A stretch of 64,000 nt of DNA from JBHHUI01 sp965248775 (GTDB lineage Bacteria; Chloroflexota; Anaerolineae; Anaerolineales; JBHHUI01): NCBI GenBank assembly GCA_965248775.1, contig OZ252150.1:2108001-2172000 (forward strand), written 5' to 3'. This document shows positions 36,346 through 45,155 of the stretch, one piece after another; positions within the stretch are counted from its first letter, which is position 1, and the number at the start of each line of letters is the position of its first letter. The translations under genes and the position numbers were made by a program. A model generated the notes under the pieces. It saw only the letters and a list, made by a program, of their open reading frames with translations, had not been told where the DNA came from and searched no databases.

Positions 36346-36525
36346 AGCACAGACTTGAAAAAGATGCTGCACACTGGCAAGCATCGGGCTGCCCCCTCCA
36401 GGCTTATTGAAGATCTGGTCGCTGCAGTTTTAGACGATTTGCCCGTGCCCGTGGTCGACGACACCAACATGTTAGTGGGCTTGATGGCGCGTGCCTCGGT
36501 GATGTCGGCCGTCGTCGGAAAATAA
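36340..36525 (+). pseudogene. Glycine-betaine ABC ATPase (ProV-like), C-terminal remnant
   Basis: The plus strand gives STDLKKMLHTGKHRAAPSRLIEDLVAAVLDDLPVPVVDDTNMLVGLMARASVMSAVVGK and stops at 36525. The last part has the look of the CBS region at the end of OpuAA/ProV ATPases. It abuts the alpha/beta hydrolase tail on the opposite strand, so two deletions met here. The related binding protein at 61889-62306 is also broken. Confidence 0.5.
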
Positions 36526-36925
36526 GTTAGTGCTTTATGATATCTGCGACAGCAACCAAGTAATTCCCTCCGGTTTTAAGGACAAACAGACTTGACCAAA
36601 TTAACGAAGCCTGCATAGATTGGTTGAGAAGTGGGATGTGCGATAACGACAATCAACACAGCGTCGTTGACTCTAATCGAATCCCTTGATACGCACATCG
36701 CCGTTTATTGAAACCACTCATCGGCTTGGTTATAACGGATTAGATTCTTCTAGAAAGCCATCCAGGGAATTCGAATCGATAGGGGAAACTACTCGCTGGC
36801 AGGGTAAGGTAGAGTAGCCCGAAGTGTAATTAAGTTCTGACTCCCACATTCCGAGGCGACCCGACCTGCCCGCTGCGGTAGCCTAAACCAGTCATCCCCT
36901 TTCACCCCGGAAATCGTCCAGAGAG
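36526..36925. other. Intergenic stretch, nothing recognised
   Basis: These 400 bases contain no frame with recognisable similarity and no clear terminator or repeat that I can see. Confidence 0.4.
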
Positions 36926-37885
36926 CTACTTCTGCGACTGGGTATAGCCTTCCACACCTTGTTGCTTTATCTGATCAAACTGCGTCCGGAGCCAGTCGGC
37001 ATGCCGCTGCTCATAATCCAGCATGCCGCCGAGCAGTTCCCGGGTCTCGTGATCGCTGTGCGAGTCGCTGCAATCGAGGGCGCTACGCAGCAGCGGAATC
37101 AGCGATTCTTGGACCTCGAAGTCGCAGCGCAGCATATCTGAAACTTCATTACCGATCATCAGCTTTCCATGGCCCTCGGATGCTGGTGTGCCTTCGAGAG
37201 CAAGAAGGCGCCGCAGCAGGGCCACCGAGCGATGTGTCTTCGCCAGCGTTTCGGCAGCACAAAATTCGTAAAGCTTTTTGATTCCCCAGGATTCGAACTT
37301 GCGCGAATGATAAAAGACCTGTGTGATCGCTGATAGCTCAATCTTGAGAGCCTCGTTGATCCTTTCCACGACCTCGGCATGAGCACGCGTTCGACCATCC
37401 CTGAGATTGCGACCGGGAGCAACGATTCTCGTGCCCTGCCGCTCTATCTCATTAAGCTGCACGTGTAACCAATCGGTGAACTCTTGCTCCACCTTCAAGA
37501 TGCTTTTCAGGAGGTTATGAGTCTTGATGTCTTCAATCGACTCGGCACGCGTGGAGGCCTCGCGTAGAGTGCTGATCAATACTTCCTCTAACGCGAGATC
37601 TGAGCGCAGAATCTCAGGTATGGAGTGGCCAACGCGCAGCGTAGAGCAGTCTCTTGATGCCGGACTGCCTCCCAACTCCAGAATTCCAGAGAGCACCGTT
37701 TCGTAGCGGCGCATCTTGTCGAACCACTCAGCGTTATAGCGTGAACCCAGCTTGTCCATTCCTCGGTCCTTCAGCATGGACGAGTGGAAGAAGAACTGCG
37801 TGATGATATCTAGCGAGGTCGTGAGTACGGAGTTGAGACCCCCGACCGAATCTTCAATATGATGCATCTGGATTTCTGAAGCCAC
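36926..37885 (-). CDS. Tandem ferritin-like protein (two bacterioferritin-type domains, ligands degraded)
   Basis: The 319 residues form two copies of the bacterioferritin four-helix domain, about 10-150 and 170-310. The C-terminal one keeps ELSAITQVFYHSRKFESWGIKKL, NEVSDMLRCDFEVQESLIPLLR and DYEQRHADWLRTQ, close to Bfr. The first Glu ligand is kept in the second domain (IELSAI) but is Ser in the first (TTSLDIITQFF). The ExxH pair of helix 2 is lost in both; the last His is Phe in the first domain and present in the second. It probably does not work as a normal ferroxidase and may serve as a binding or structural protein. Confidence 0.72.
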   Translation of the reverse strand: MASEIQMHHIEDSVGGLNSVLTTSLDIITQFFFHSSMLKDRGMDKLGSRYNAEWFDKMRRYETVLSGILELGGSPASRDCSTLRVGHSIPEILRSDLALEEVLISTLREASTRAESIEDIKTHNLLKSILKVEQEFTDWLHVQLNEIERQGTRIVAPGRNLRDGRTRAHAEVVERINEALKIELSAITQVFYHSRKFESWGIKKLYEFCAAETLAKTHRSVALLRRLLALEGTPASEGHGKLMIGNEVSDMLRCDFEVQESLIPLLRSALDCSDSHSDHETRELLGGMLDYEQRHADWLRTQFDQIKQQGVEGYTQSQK

Positions 37886-37964
37886 CCAAGCTCCTGTAGC
37901 ACATCTCAGTCAGTGTGCTGAGCCTCGGAATCGATTTGATTTCCGCGCCAAGCACGGCGATCGA

Positions 37965-38549
37965 TTATTTTCCCTTTGGCAACTCATACACCTGGACGAT
38001 CACCCTATCCCCTGCTTTGATCATGCCGGGTACGTCGACGACACCCACTATTCCACGCAAGCCTATGGAATGTTTGGGGAACATGTTTGCAATAACTTGT
38101 TCACCGGAGTTCGTGATGTGCTTGGCAGCGATTTGTACTCCAATGTTTACACACGGCGGATTGTTGGCTTCCACGAGTAGCACAGCTCCAGAAGGAAAGA
38201 TCAGTTTGGTACTATGCGGAAGCTGCGAGAAATTTGGTATGCCTTCTAAGCAGATATTAGCTCCAAGTGTGGCTGCAGTGAGTTGTCCCTTAAGGTCCAT
38301 TCTTTGCTGAATGATGGATAACTCCTCTACGGAAACACCGGACCACTGGCGATCGTTGCGCCGCACGGTCCCCGTCGGTTCTGGGTCTCCAGAAAAAGCG
38401 AGGCTCGTGAAGCCGCTGTGCTTATCGCCAATGAAGCCATCCAACTCTGCTTGGAGTGATGGGTGCGTGTCTTTACTCAAGTCTTTGTTGTTGCCTGAAT
38501 GTACAGAGACTAGTGTGGCCACAAGTTTCTTCATGTTGTTATTGATCAT
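37965..38549 (-). CDS. MOSC-domain protein
   Basis: The 194-residue protein is a free-standing MOSC domain, related to the C-terminus of molybdenum cofactor sulfurase and to YiiM/YuaD. It has the typical GDKHSG near residue 42, VSVEELSIIQQRMDL, LGANICLEGIPNFSQLP, SGAVLLVEANNPPCVNIG with the conserved Cys, and VGVVDVPGMIKAGDRV. Such domains are thought to bind sulfur or pterin-bound metal and several detoxify N-hydroxylated compounds. It stands alone; both neighbours are unrelated. Confidence 0.85.
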   Translation of the reverse strand: MINNNMKKLVATLVSVHSGNNKDLSKDTHPSLQAELDGFIGDKHSGFTSLAFSGDPEPTGTVRRNDRQWSGVSVEELSIIQQRMDLKGQLTAATLGANICLEGIPNFSQLPHSTKLIFPSGAVLLVEANNPPCVNIGVQIAAKHITNSGEQVIANMFPKHSIGLRGIVGVVDVPGMIKAGDRVIVQVYELPKGK

Positions 38550-38681
38550 TTAATCTACGCATCTTTTGCTTTCCGATACACGGCAAGGGTGCTTAACGTT
38601 GTACTTGGCATAGTTTCAACAGACTGTCTCATCCAATTATGACTATCCTTTCTCATCTTCACTGAGTCGTCTCAATCTGAA

Positions 38682-39052
38682 TCAAGCCAACTCAATTGTC
38701 TTCCAACGCCCAGAGCGGAAGCGCAAAAAGTAGATGATCGCCAACCCTCCTAAATAGATAAGCGCTCCACTCCACGCGCCACGAATTCCTGTATCCAACT
38801 GAATGATGAGTACCCAAACCAGAGGGATAAAAACACCCCAGGCCAGAATTAAACGTGTAATCATAGTGAAATTGGTATCGCCGGCTCCATTAAGCGCGCC
38901 TGCCAACACAATACCCACTGCATCCAAAACCTGATAAAGTGCCACCAGCCTCAGTATAGTGACGCCGGCTGCAATCACCGACTGCTCTTGACTAAAGATC
39001 CCGATCAGAACTGCCGGTGCGATCAAGTAGCTGAGGCCGATAACGCCTATAG
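38682..39052 (-). pseudogene. MATE-family efflux protein, 3' segment
   Basis: The piece reads IGVIGLSYLIAPAVLIGIFSQEQSVIAAGVTILRLVALYQVLDAVGIVLAGALNGAGDTNFTMITRLILAW and ends KTIELA. It holds the last four membrane helices with the family's LNGAGDT. It joins the segment at 40478-41479 once the IS3 and one ATAG are removed (MLGMGY-RRYRPQLL in DNA: GGGCTATAGGCG). Confidence 0.85.
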
Positions 39053-39106
39053 TGGACCCCAGAATCTAGACTCGAAAACACGTCGGGCTAAGGTACACTG
39101 CCAGCC

Positions 39107-39421
39107 ATGACAAAGAAGAAAACCCGCACCCACTACAGCGCCGAACGGAAAGCCCAGATCGTTCTCGAACTACTGCGGGAAGAGCGCACATTCGCGCAGA
39201 TCGCCGCTGAGTATGGCATGCACGTCAATATGCTCCGCAAATGGAAAGCGCAGGCGGTCGAGCGCTTACCTAGCGTGTTCAGCAACGAGAACCACACGAT
39301 GCGCGAGCTCGAGGCGGCACACGAGAGCGAACGCGAAGCGCTGTATGCGCAGATTGGCCGGCTGACGACGCAGTTAGCCTGGCTCAAAATAAAATCTGGC
39401 CTCAACGTCATCGAGAAGTGA
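39107..39421 (+). CDS. IS3-family transposase OrfA
   Basis: The 104 residues contain HYSAERKAQIVLELLREERTFAQIAAEYGMHVNMLRKWKAQAVERLPSVF, a helix-turn-helix, followed by the coiled coil SEREALYAQIGRLTTQLAWLKIKS. It is complete and separate from OrfB by 10 bp in another frame, as in the IS3 group with frameshift expression. Confidence 0.9.
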   Translation: MTKKKTRTHYSAERKAQIVLELLREERTFAQIAAEYGMHVNMLRKWKAQAVERLPSVFSNENHTMRELEAAHESEREALYAQIGRLTTQLAWLKIKSGLNVIEK

Positions 39422-39707
39422 GCGACTGACGATGGTCGAACGCGAGAATGCTGAGCTATCGCTCGCAACCCAGGCCGATCTGTTGGGTATCAGTCGCTCC
39501 AGTTTGTACTACGTCCCGGTCCCGCCGTCACCGGAAGAGTTGTACATCAAGTGCCGCATCGATGAAATCTACACTGCCCATCCCTTCTACGGTTCGCGCA
39601 AGATCCTGGCCGTATTGCGACGCGAGATGACCATCAATCGCAAAGCAGTCCAACGTCATATGCGCGAAATGGGGTTGGCAGCCATCTATCCGGGCCCGAA
39701 TCTGAGC

Positions 39708-39733
39708 ACACCGTCCCGGGGCCGGGTCACGGG
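39708..39733. repeat. Micro-insert, 26 bp
   Basis: A GC-rich unit with ACCG/CGGGT and CCCG/CGGG arms. Removing exactly 26 bp rejoins AGC and AAA of orfB (NLSKRAKQH). Confidence 0.8.
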
Positions 39734-39850
39734 AAACGAGCTAAGCAGCACGCTGTTTTCCCCTATTTGTTGCGCGGAGTGGCGATCACGCAGCCAAATC
39801 AGGTCTGGGGAATCGACATCACCTATATCCGCCTCCGCGGCGGCTGGATG

Positions 39851-39876
39851 CCCAGCCCCGGACAGGCTGGACGGGG
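39851..39876. repeat. Micro-insert, 26 bp
   Basis: Minus strand: CCCCG, CCAG, CGGGG, CTGG in that order. Removing 26 bp rejoins GGCTGGATG and TACCTCGTG (GGWMYLVAVLDW). It is one of the clearest cases, with no base duplicated at the target. Confidence 0.9.
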
Positions 39877-40107
39877 TACCTCGTGGCTGTGCTGGATTGG
39901 TTCTCCCGCTACGTGGTCAGCTGGGAGCTCGACCAGACGCTGGAAATGCCATTCGTGTTGCGCGCAGTCGAGCGGGCGCTGGCAGCGGCCACGCCGACGA
40001 TCTGGAACAGCGACCAGGGCAGCCACTTCACTAGCCCGCAGTACATTGACCGGCTCCAAGCGGCCGGTACACAAATCAGTATGGATGGTCGCGGCCGTGC
40101 GCTCGAC

Positions 40108-40131
40108 CTCGTCCAGTCGACGAGACTGGGC
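40108..40131. repeat. Micro-insert, 24 bp, in frame
   Basis: CTCGTC...GACGAG interleaves with CCAGT...ACTGG. It adds LVQSTRLG between RALD and NIFTERLWRTVKYEE of OrfB. Confidence 0.85.
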
Positions 40132-40337
40132 AATATCTTCACCGAGCGGCTGTGGCGGACGGTGAAATACGAGGAGGTCTATCTGCACGACTACGACAGC
40201 CCGCGCGAAGCACGGCAGGCTCTGATACGCTACTTTCGCTTCTACCGTGCGGAGCGTCCGCATCAATCACTCGACTATCTCACCCCGGCGCAGGTGTACT
40301 TCGGGGAACGCACGCTGCTGAACTGACACCGATTTCG

Positions 40338-40390
40338 CTGTGGACATGTGGACAACTGAGAATGCGCCAGTTGCCCACATGTCCACAGCA
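40338..40390. repeat. Long imperfect palindrome inside the IS3 element
   Basis: CTGTGGACATGTGG-CAACTG faces CAGTTG-CCACATGTCCACAG with a short loop. It lies between the orfB stop and the right end and may protect the element from outside transcription or be part of its end structure. Confidence 0.6.
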
Positions 40391-40477
40391 CTACGGCGAC
40401 CATTTATGTCCACGACTCACGAAAGGAGAATGCACCTTACGCCAGGCCATTTTTCTGTCTTGACAAAGGGGTCCACC

Positions 40478-41479
40478 ATAGCCCATCCCTAACATAGCCA
40501 TGAGACTGGCACGATAACCGACTGTCTCCGCTATATCGGCTTGCTTTGCCCCCAAGTACTGAGCAACCAGGCTTGATGTTGCCATGCTCACGGCATAGCC
40601 AAGCATAAAGGAGAGACTCATATATTGTAGGGCAATCTGGTTAGCGGCCAGAATGTCCGTACCGAGCCGGCCACTCAGTGCAAAAAACACACCGAACGAG
40701 GCAATATCTATAAACTCACCCATCCCCAAAGGGAATCCAACCTTCAATACTCTGCGGATTTCACGCCACGATGACAAGCGAATCTTGCCGGTTGAAAAGA
40801 TACGCCGATTTGAGCCTGCCCACAGGATTGCTGCACTGAGGATGGCGTTAAGGCTGTTTGCTATGACAGTGGCATAGGCGGCTCCGCCTACACCCAATGC
40901 TGGGAACCCCAGATTGCCTAGGATCAGCACCCAGTCCAAGAAAATGTTCAGCAACACAGTAAGCCAGGCTAGAATCATGGGCGTTCGTGAATCGCCTCGC
41001 CCGACTAGGAACCCCCACACCACGCCGATAAACATAACCAGTGGGATCTCAATGGTTCTAATTTGCAGATAACGAGTGCCAAGTTCGCGCACCACTGAGT
41101 TGTCACCAGGAGCTGCGAAAGCCATGAGGATGTTAAAGAGCCATGGCAAGGCCAAGACAGTCAGCGACATCCAAGCCATTGTATTAAGACTATGCCAAAT
41201 AGAAGCGCCAATCTTCGCGTTGTCGCCCTCTCCATGTGCGCGGCCCACGAAGATAACTGTGCTCTCCGCCGTCCCACGAAAGAGATAAAGAACAGCAAAA
41301 AACATGACACTGGAAAGGCCAACTGCAGCCAGGGCCTCCGTACTGATTCTGGATACAAAGAAGGTATCTGCCACGCCTAACATCGTTTGAGAAACGTTCT
41401 GAAGGACAAGCGGACCGACTAGGGCGACAATTTGTCTGTTGAGGGTGGTCGGCACGGGTACAACGACTTGTTTTTCCAT
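40478..41479 (-). pseudogene. MATE-family efflux protein, 5' segment
   Basis: From ATG 41479 the protein reads MEKQVVVPVPTTLNRQIVALVGPLVLQNVSQTMLGVADTFFVSRISTEALAAVG, the MATE start, followed by eight membrane helices with RGDSRTPMILAWLTVLLNIFLDWVLILG. It breaks at MLGMGY at the IS3. These pumps export drugs or metabolites in exchange for sodium or protons. The IS cuts after about two thirds of the protein, so function is lost. Confidence 0.88.
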
Positions 41480-41649
41480 TATGGCAGTTTGGTAAACCTC
41501 GTGAATATCGCCTATTATGAAATCCAAAGACGCTTACTAAATAGACTTTGCCCTTAATAGAATTTTGGGCCAGTTGGATTAAGGTTTTATTTTAGCAATC
41601 AAACGGGGGATGCAGCTAGCTGAATAGAATGGAAGCCGTATCGTTTTAT

Positions 41650-42682
41650 TTAGGATCGCAAGCGTATGTTCGTGGAGTCGTAGACGGGTTCTGCTAGTAC
41701 CTTTGCCCGGTAGCGTTTACTCAAAATTTCAATGTCGAAAGCTGATTCTGGAGCGGAGAACCAGGGGTCCACATATGCAAACGCCAGACTTTGACCCACT
41801 GTGTGTCCGTAGCCGCCTGAGGTTGTCACGCCGATGACGTCACCGCCGGCGAAGACCGGCTCACCACCCCGAACGTCGGCGTCGTCAGCCGCCACCTCAA
41901 CATATACCACCTTAGTGTCAATCCCTGCTTGCTTCTGGCGAATCGTCGCCTCACGGCCAACGAAATCGCCTTTGTCTAATTTCACAAAGCGTTCCATGCT
42001 TGCCTCGATCATGGTAGTCTCGCTAGTCAGTTCCACACCCCAGCCGGCATAGGCTTTTTCCATGCGCAAACTGTTTACGGCGTAGCTACCGAAATCGGCG
42101 CAGCCGAACTCTTCACCAGCGGCCCAGGCTGCATCGTATACCGTCTCAAGTTGTGCCATCGGCATATGCAATTCCCAGCCCAACTCGCCGACAAAGTTGA
42201 TACGCAATGCGCGCAGCGGGACTCCGGCTACCTCAATTTCCTTTGCAGTCAGCCAGCGGAAATTGTCATTGCTCAATTCGATAGTGGTGATTTTTGCAAG
42301 TAGTTCACGAGAGCGCGGTCCGACAACGACCAGAACACCGTAGTCGTCTGTGACATTTGTGATCGTGACATCCTCGCCGTCCATCTTGCACTGGGTGAGC
42401 AGGTCGAAATCGCGCAGTTCAGCTACCGCGGCAGAAAGCAGATAGTAGCGATCCTCGGCGAGCCGGGTGATTGTGAATTCGCTTTGGATGCGGCCATTGT
42501 CGGTCAGAGCATGCGTAAGCACGATCCCGCCTTCCCGTCGGGCCACGCGGTTGGCAAACAAGCGATTTAGAAATGCTTCCGCATCATGGCCAGTAACATC
42601 GTATTTGGCAAAACTGGATAGATCCCGCACACCGACACGTTCGCGCACAGCCCGACATTCTGCCGCTACAACCTCAAAAACG
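41650..42682 (-). pseudogene. GcvT-domain FAD-dependent dehydrogenase (dimethylglycine/sarcosine type), 3' part
   Basis: The frame enters from IS1 copy C as VFEVVAAECRAVRERVGVRDLSSFAKYDVTGHDAEAFLNRLFAN, the folate-binding GcvT part that follows the FAD domain in dimethylglycine or sarcosine dehydrogenases. Later blocks are LRINFVGELGWELHMPM, GSYAVNSLRMEKAYAGWGVELTSETTMIEA, KLDKGDFVGREA and TTSGGYGHTVGQSLAFAYV. The N-terminal FAD half is missing and does not appear beyond the IS. Such enzymes demethylate glycine-betaine breakdown products, which agrees with the broken betaine genes elsewhere in the window. Confidence 0.85.
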
Positions 42683-43501
42683 GGTAGTGGTTACATGTTG
42701 ACTGATGAGTCTGGAAAAAGTAAGTTGTTGGCCTGCCAAACAGAGGAGCGCCAAAATGATCCAGAGTGTCATCACGCATGAGTGTTCAAAGTGCAGGAGC
42801 CTCAACATTGTCAAGAATGGTACAGACTATAAAGGCGGTCAGAAGTTTCATTGTCTCGATTGCGCCGCTTATGGAATGTTGGAACCGCAAAGCCGTTCTT
42901 ATCCTGAGTTCATCAGAGAATTTGTCCTACGCACCTATCGAGAGCGAGCCAGTATGCGCGGCATTGAGCGCATCTTTGGCATCGCGCGGCAGACATTAGC
43001 ACGCTGGATTCTGGAGAAGGCCGGCGCTATGCCGAACCTGGCTGACACTTTAGAAACCGTAAAAACGGATGATGTGCTGGAATTGGATGAATTATGGTCA
43101 TTTGTACGCACAAAAAACGATAAACGTTGGATATGGGTCGCGCTGTGTCGGCGCACGCGCCAAGTGGTGGCCTATTTTATTGGCGACCGCAGTGAAAAAA
43201 GTTGTCGCGCGTTATGGAAATCCATCCCAGCATCCTACAAAGCGTGTTGCTCCTTCAGCGACTTCTGGCACGCTTACCAGAAGGTTTTACCAAACGACAC
43301 TCACCAAAGTGTCGGCAAAGAAAGCGGCCAGACATCTCACGTGGAACGCTGGAACAACACCTTGCGCCAGAGACTGGCTCGCTTCGTGCGCAAAACTCTT
43401 TCTTTCTCCAAGTCCGACGTTTACCATGAAGCTGTACTCAAGTTGTATCTCCATTACTACAATACAGCGTGGTCCCCATCAGTTACCATGTAACCACTAC
43501 C
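42683..43501 (+). mobile_element. IS1-family element, copy C, at a rearrangement joint
   Basis: It is 819 bp with the same ends as copies A and B. The bases on its two sides (AAAAACG and GATGCTGG) do not match, unlike the other copies. It separates the tail of a dehydrogenase from the tail of a transporter gene, both truncated at the IS. Confidence 0.95.
42756..43493 (+). CDS. IS1-family transposase, copy C
   Basis: Its protein is identical to those of copies A and B; all motifs (zinc-binding N-terminus, DELWSFV, HVERWNNTLRQR) are present. Confidence 0.94.
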   Translation: MIQSVITHECSKCRSLNIVKNGTDYKGGQKFHCLDCAAYGMLEPQSRSYPEFIREFVLRTYRERASMRGIERIFGIARQTLARWILEKAGAMPNLADTLETVKTDDVLELDELWSFVRTKNDKRWIWVALCRRTRQVVAYFIGDRSEKSCRALWKSIPASYKACCSFSDFWHAYQKVLPNDTHQSVGKESGQTSHVERWNNTLRQRLARFVRKTLSFSKSDVYHEAVLKLYLHYYNTAWSPSVTM

Positions 43502-43837
43502 GATGCTGGAAGTGTTGCGGCAAGACTATATCAGGACGGCCGGGGCCAAAGGCCTCCGGGAAGGCCCCGTGGTCATCCGCCATGCGCTGAAAAACGCCAT
43601 GATTCCAGTAGTCACGCTCATAGGATTTATGATCCCTTATCAATTGGGACAGTTAGTTGTGGTTGAACGAATATTCAATATACCCGGTTTGGGCACGTTG
43701 CTCATTCAAGGCGTTGACAAGCGAGACACCCGCTGATTTTGGGGACGGCCCTTTTCATGGGCGTCATCGTGGTCGTCGGGAATTTAGCTGTGGACCTGCT
43801 CTACAGTCGGCTGGATCCGAGGATACGCTACAAATGA
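43502..43837 (+). pseudogene. Dipeptide/oligopeptide ABC permease DppB-like, C-terminal part with frameshift
   Basis: From the IS1 edge the frame reads MLEVLRQDYIRTAGAKGLREGPVVIRHALKNAMIPVVTLIGFMIPYQLGQLVVVERIFNIPGLGTLLIQGVDKRDT, the EAA loop and last helices of a BPD permease. Then one C is missing from a C-run (ACACCCGCTG for ACACCCCGCTG). With it restored the frame ends PLILGTALFMGVIVVVGNLAVDLLYSRLDPRIRYK at 43835-43837. The N-terminal part was lost at the IS1. Confidence 0.85.
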
Positions 43838-43919
43838 TTGGAGAGCTCAACCCTGGGCCATCGCGCGCCCTTCTCTACTGGAAACAGGCAGGTTAGGACT
43901 CCGAGGGAAAACATAGAAT

Positions 43920-44948
43920 ATGGATCAGGCAACAGTTGCTATACCGAAGGTGCCACAGTTGGAAGTGGCGCAAAAAAGGCGCAGGGAATTGCCCATCTGG
44001 TTCGGGGTGTGGGGCCGAGTATTAAGAGAGAAGCCCCTTGCGGCCGTTGGTCTAATTATCGTGGTTATCTTTTTATTCGTTGGCATTTTTGCAGACATCC
44101 TCGCCCCCGAAGGTCTTAACGAACCTCACTTGGAGCGGCTCGTGTTTGTTGAAGGCGGGGGCCTGGACGGGATAGACACAGTTCTGTTTGTTGGCCCCAG
44201 CCGACAGCATCCCATGGGGCTGGATAATCTCGGTCGCGATCTCCTGAGCCGCGTCATTTACGGGGCCCGCATATCCATGATTGTGGGCTTTGGTACGGCA
44301 ATACTGGGAGTCAGTATGGCGACTTTCGTCGGCATGGCCTCCGCTTGGCTCGGAGACAAGGTCGACCTCTTTTTACAAAGAATTGTCGACGGCATCTTGG
44401 TATTTCCCTGGCTGGTGTTTCTACTAGTCGTTGTAACGATACTTTCGGATACGCCCCCGATCCCCCTGCCGGGTGATGATGTCGCTACATGGGGGATGGT
44501 GAAAGTGATCCTCGCCCTATCTTTTCTGGATATTGCCTGGGTGTCGCGCATCATCCGCTCGGCTGCATTGACTGTCAAGGAAAATCAATACGTGGAGGCG
44601 GCGCGAGCGGTGGGGGCCTCTGGTTGGCGCATAAATTTCCAGTATATATTGCCCAACATCATGGCCCCCATCATCACGGTAGCTACCCTAAATATGGGTT
44701 ATGCGATCCTCTCCGAAGCGTTCCTCAGTTACCTGGGGCATGGCGTCCCACCACCCAATCCCTCCTGGGGCGGCATGCTCACGCGCCAAGGGAATGACTT
44801 TTTTTTCCGGGCACCGTGGATAGCTTTTTTCCCAGGTCTCATGATTACCATCGTCATCTTTGGGATAAACGTTCTGGGCGATGGATTACGCGACTTGCTT
44901 GATCCTAGATTGAAAGGGAGCGGCGGACGTTTCGGGGAAGCGGCCTAG
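43920..44948 (+). CDS. Dipeptide/oligopeptide ABC transporter permease DppC-like
   Basis: The 342-residue inner-membrane protein has one N-terminal helix (AAVGLIIVVIFLFVGIFADILAP), a long outer loop with HPMGLDNLGRDLLSRVIYGARISMIVGFG, and further helices with the ATPase-contact loop ENQYVEAARAVGASGWRINFQYILPNIMAPI. The order and sequence are those of the second permease of peptide importers. It lies between the damaged dppB and intact dppD and dppF; with DppB broken the importer probably cannot assemble. Confidence 0.9.
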   Translation: MDQATVAIPKVPQLEVAQKRRRELPIWFGVWGRVLREKPLAAVGLIIVVIFLFVGIFADILAPEGLNEPHLERLVFVEGGGLDGIDTVLFVGPSRQHPMGLDNLGRDLLSRVIYGARISMIVGFGTAILGVSMATFVGMASAWLGDKVDLFLQRIVDGILVFPWLVFLLVVVTILSDTPPIPLPGDDVATWGMVKVILALSFLDIAWVSRIIRSAALTVKENQYVEAARAVGASGWRINFQYILPNIMAPIITVATLNMGYAILSEAFLSYLGHGVPPPNPSWGGMLTRQGNDFFFRAPWIAFFPGLMITIVIFGINVLGDGLRDLLDPRLKGSGGRFGEAA

Positions 44949-45155
44949 CGCCATAGCGAGTTTGCATTGAGGGGTTAGGTGCGCGCTGTCGCTAAGTCTA
45001 GGCTTGTATATTTGCGCATCTGCGACTGCTCGTCAAAGTCCGTATAGAAACCAAAGATTGATGCCTTACGGAATCAATCTTAGCAGGTCTCCCCCAAATA
45101 AAACTATGCTACAGATGAAATTTTTAGTGAAACCAATAAGAAGAGGCGCTGCCGA

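Larger units (their letters stand above)
39432..40326 (+). pseudogene. IS3-family OrfB with 26, 26 and 24 bp micro-inserts
   Basis: The frame starts MVERENAELSLATQADLLGISRSSLYYVPV, shows HPFYGSRKILAVLRREM, and goes off after IYPGPNLS. Removing 26 bp at 39708 gives NLSKRAKQHAVFPYLLRGVAITQPNQVWGIDITYI, and removing 26 bp at 39851 gives GGWMYLVAVLDWFSRYVVSWELDQ. An in-frame 24 bp adds eight residues before NIFTERLWRTVKYEEVYL. The second catalytic Asp is in IWNSDQGSHFTS. Two inserts of 26 together shift the frame twice, so no full product is made. Confidence 0.9.
39053..40477 (+). mobile_element. IS3-family element with three micro-inserts, splitting a MATE gene
   Basis: The ends share TGGACCCC in inverted order and are flanked by ATAG (39049-39052, 40478-40481). 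orfA and orfB are on the plus strand. A long imperfect palindrome lies between orfB and the right end (40338-40390). Confidence 0.87.
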
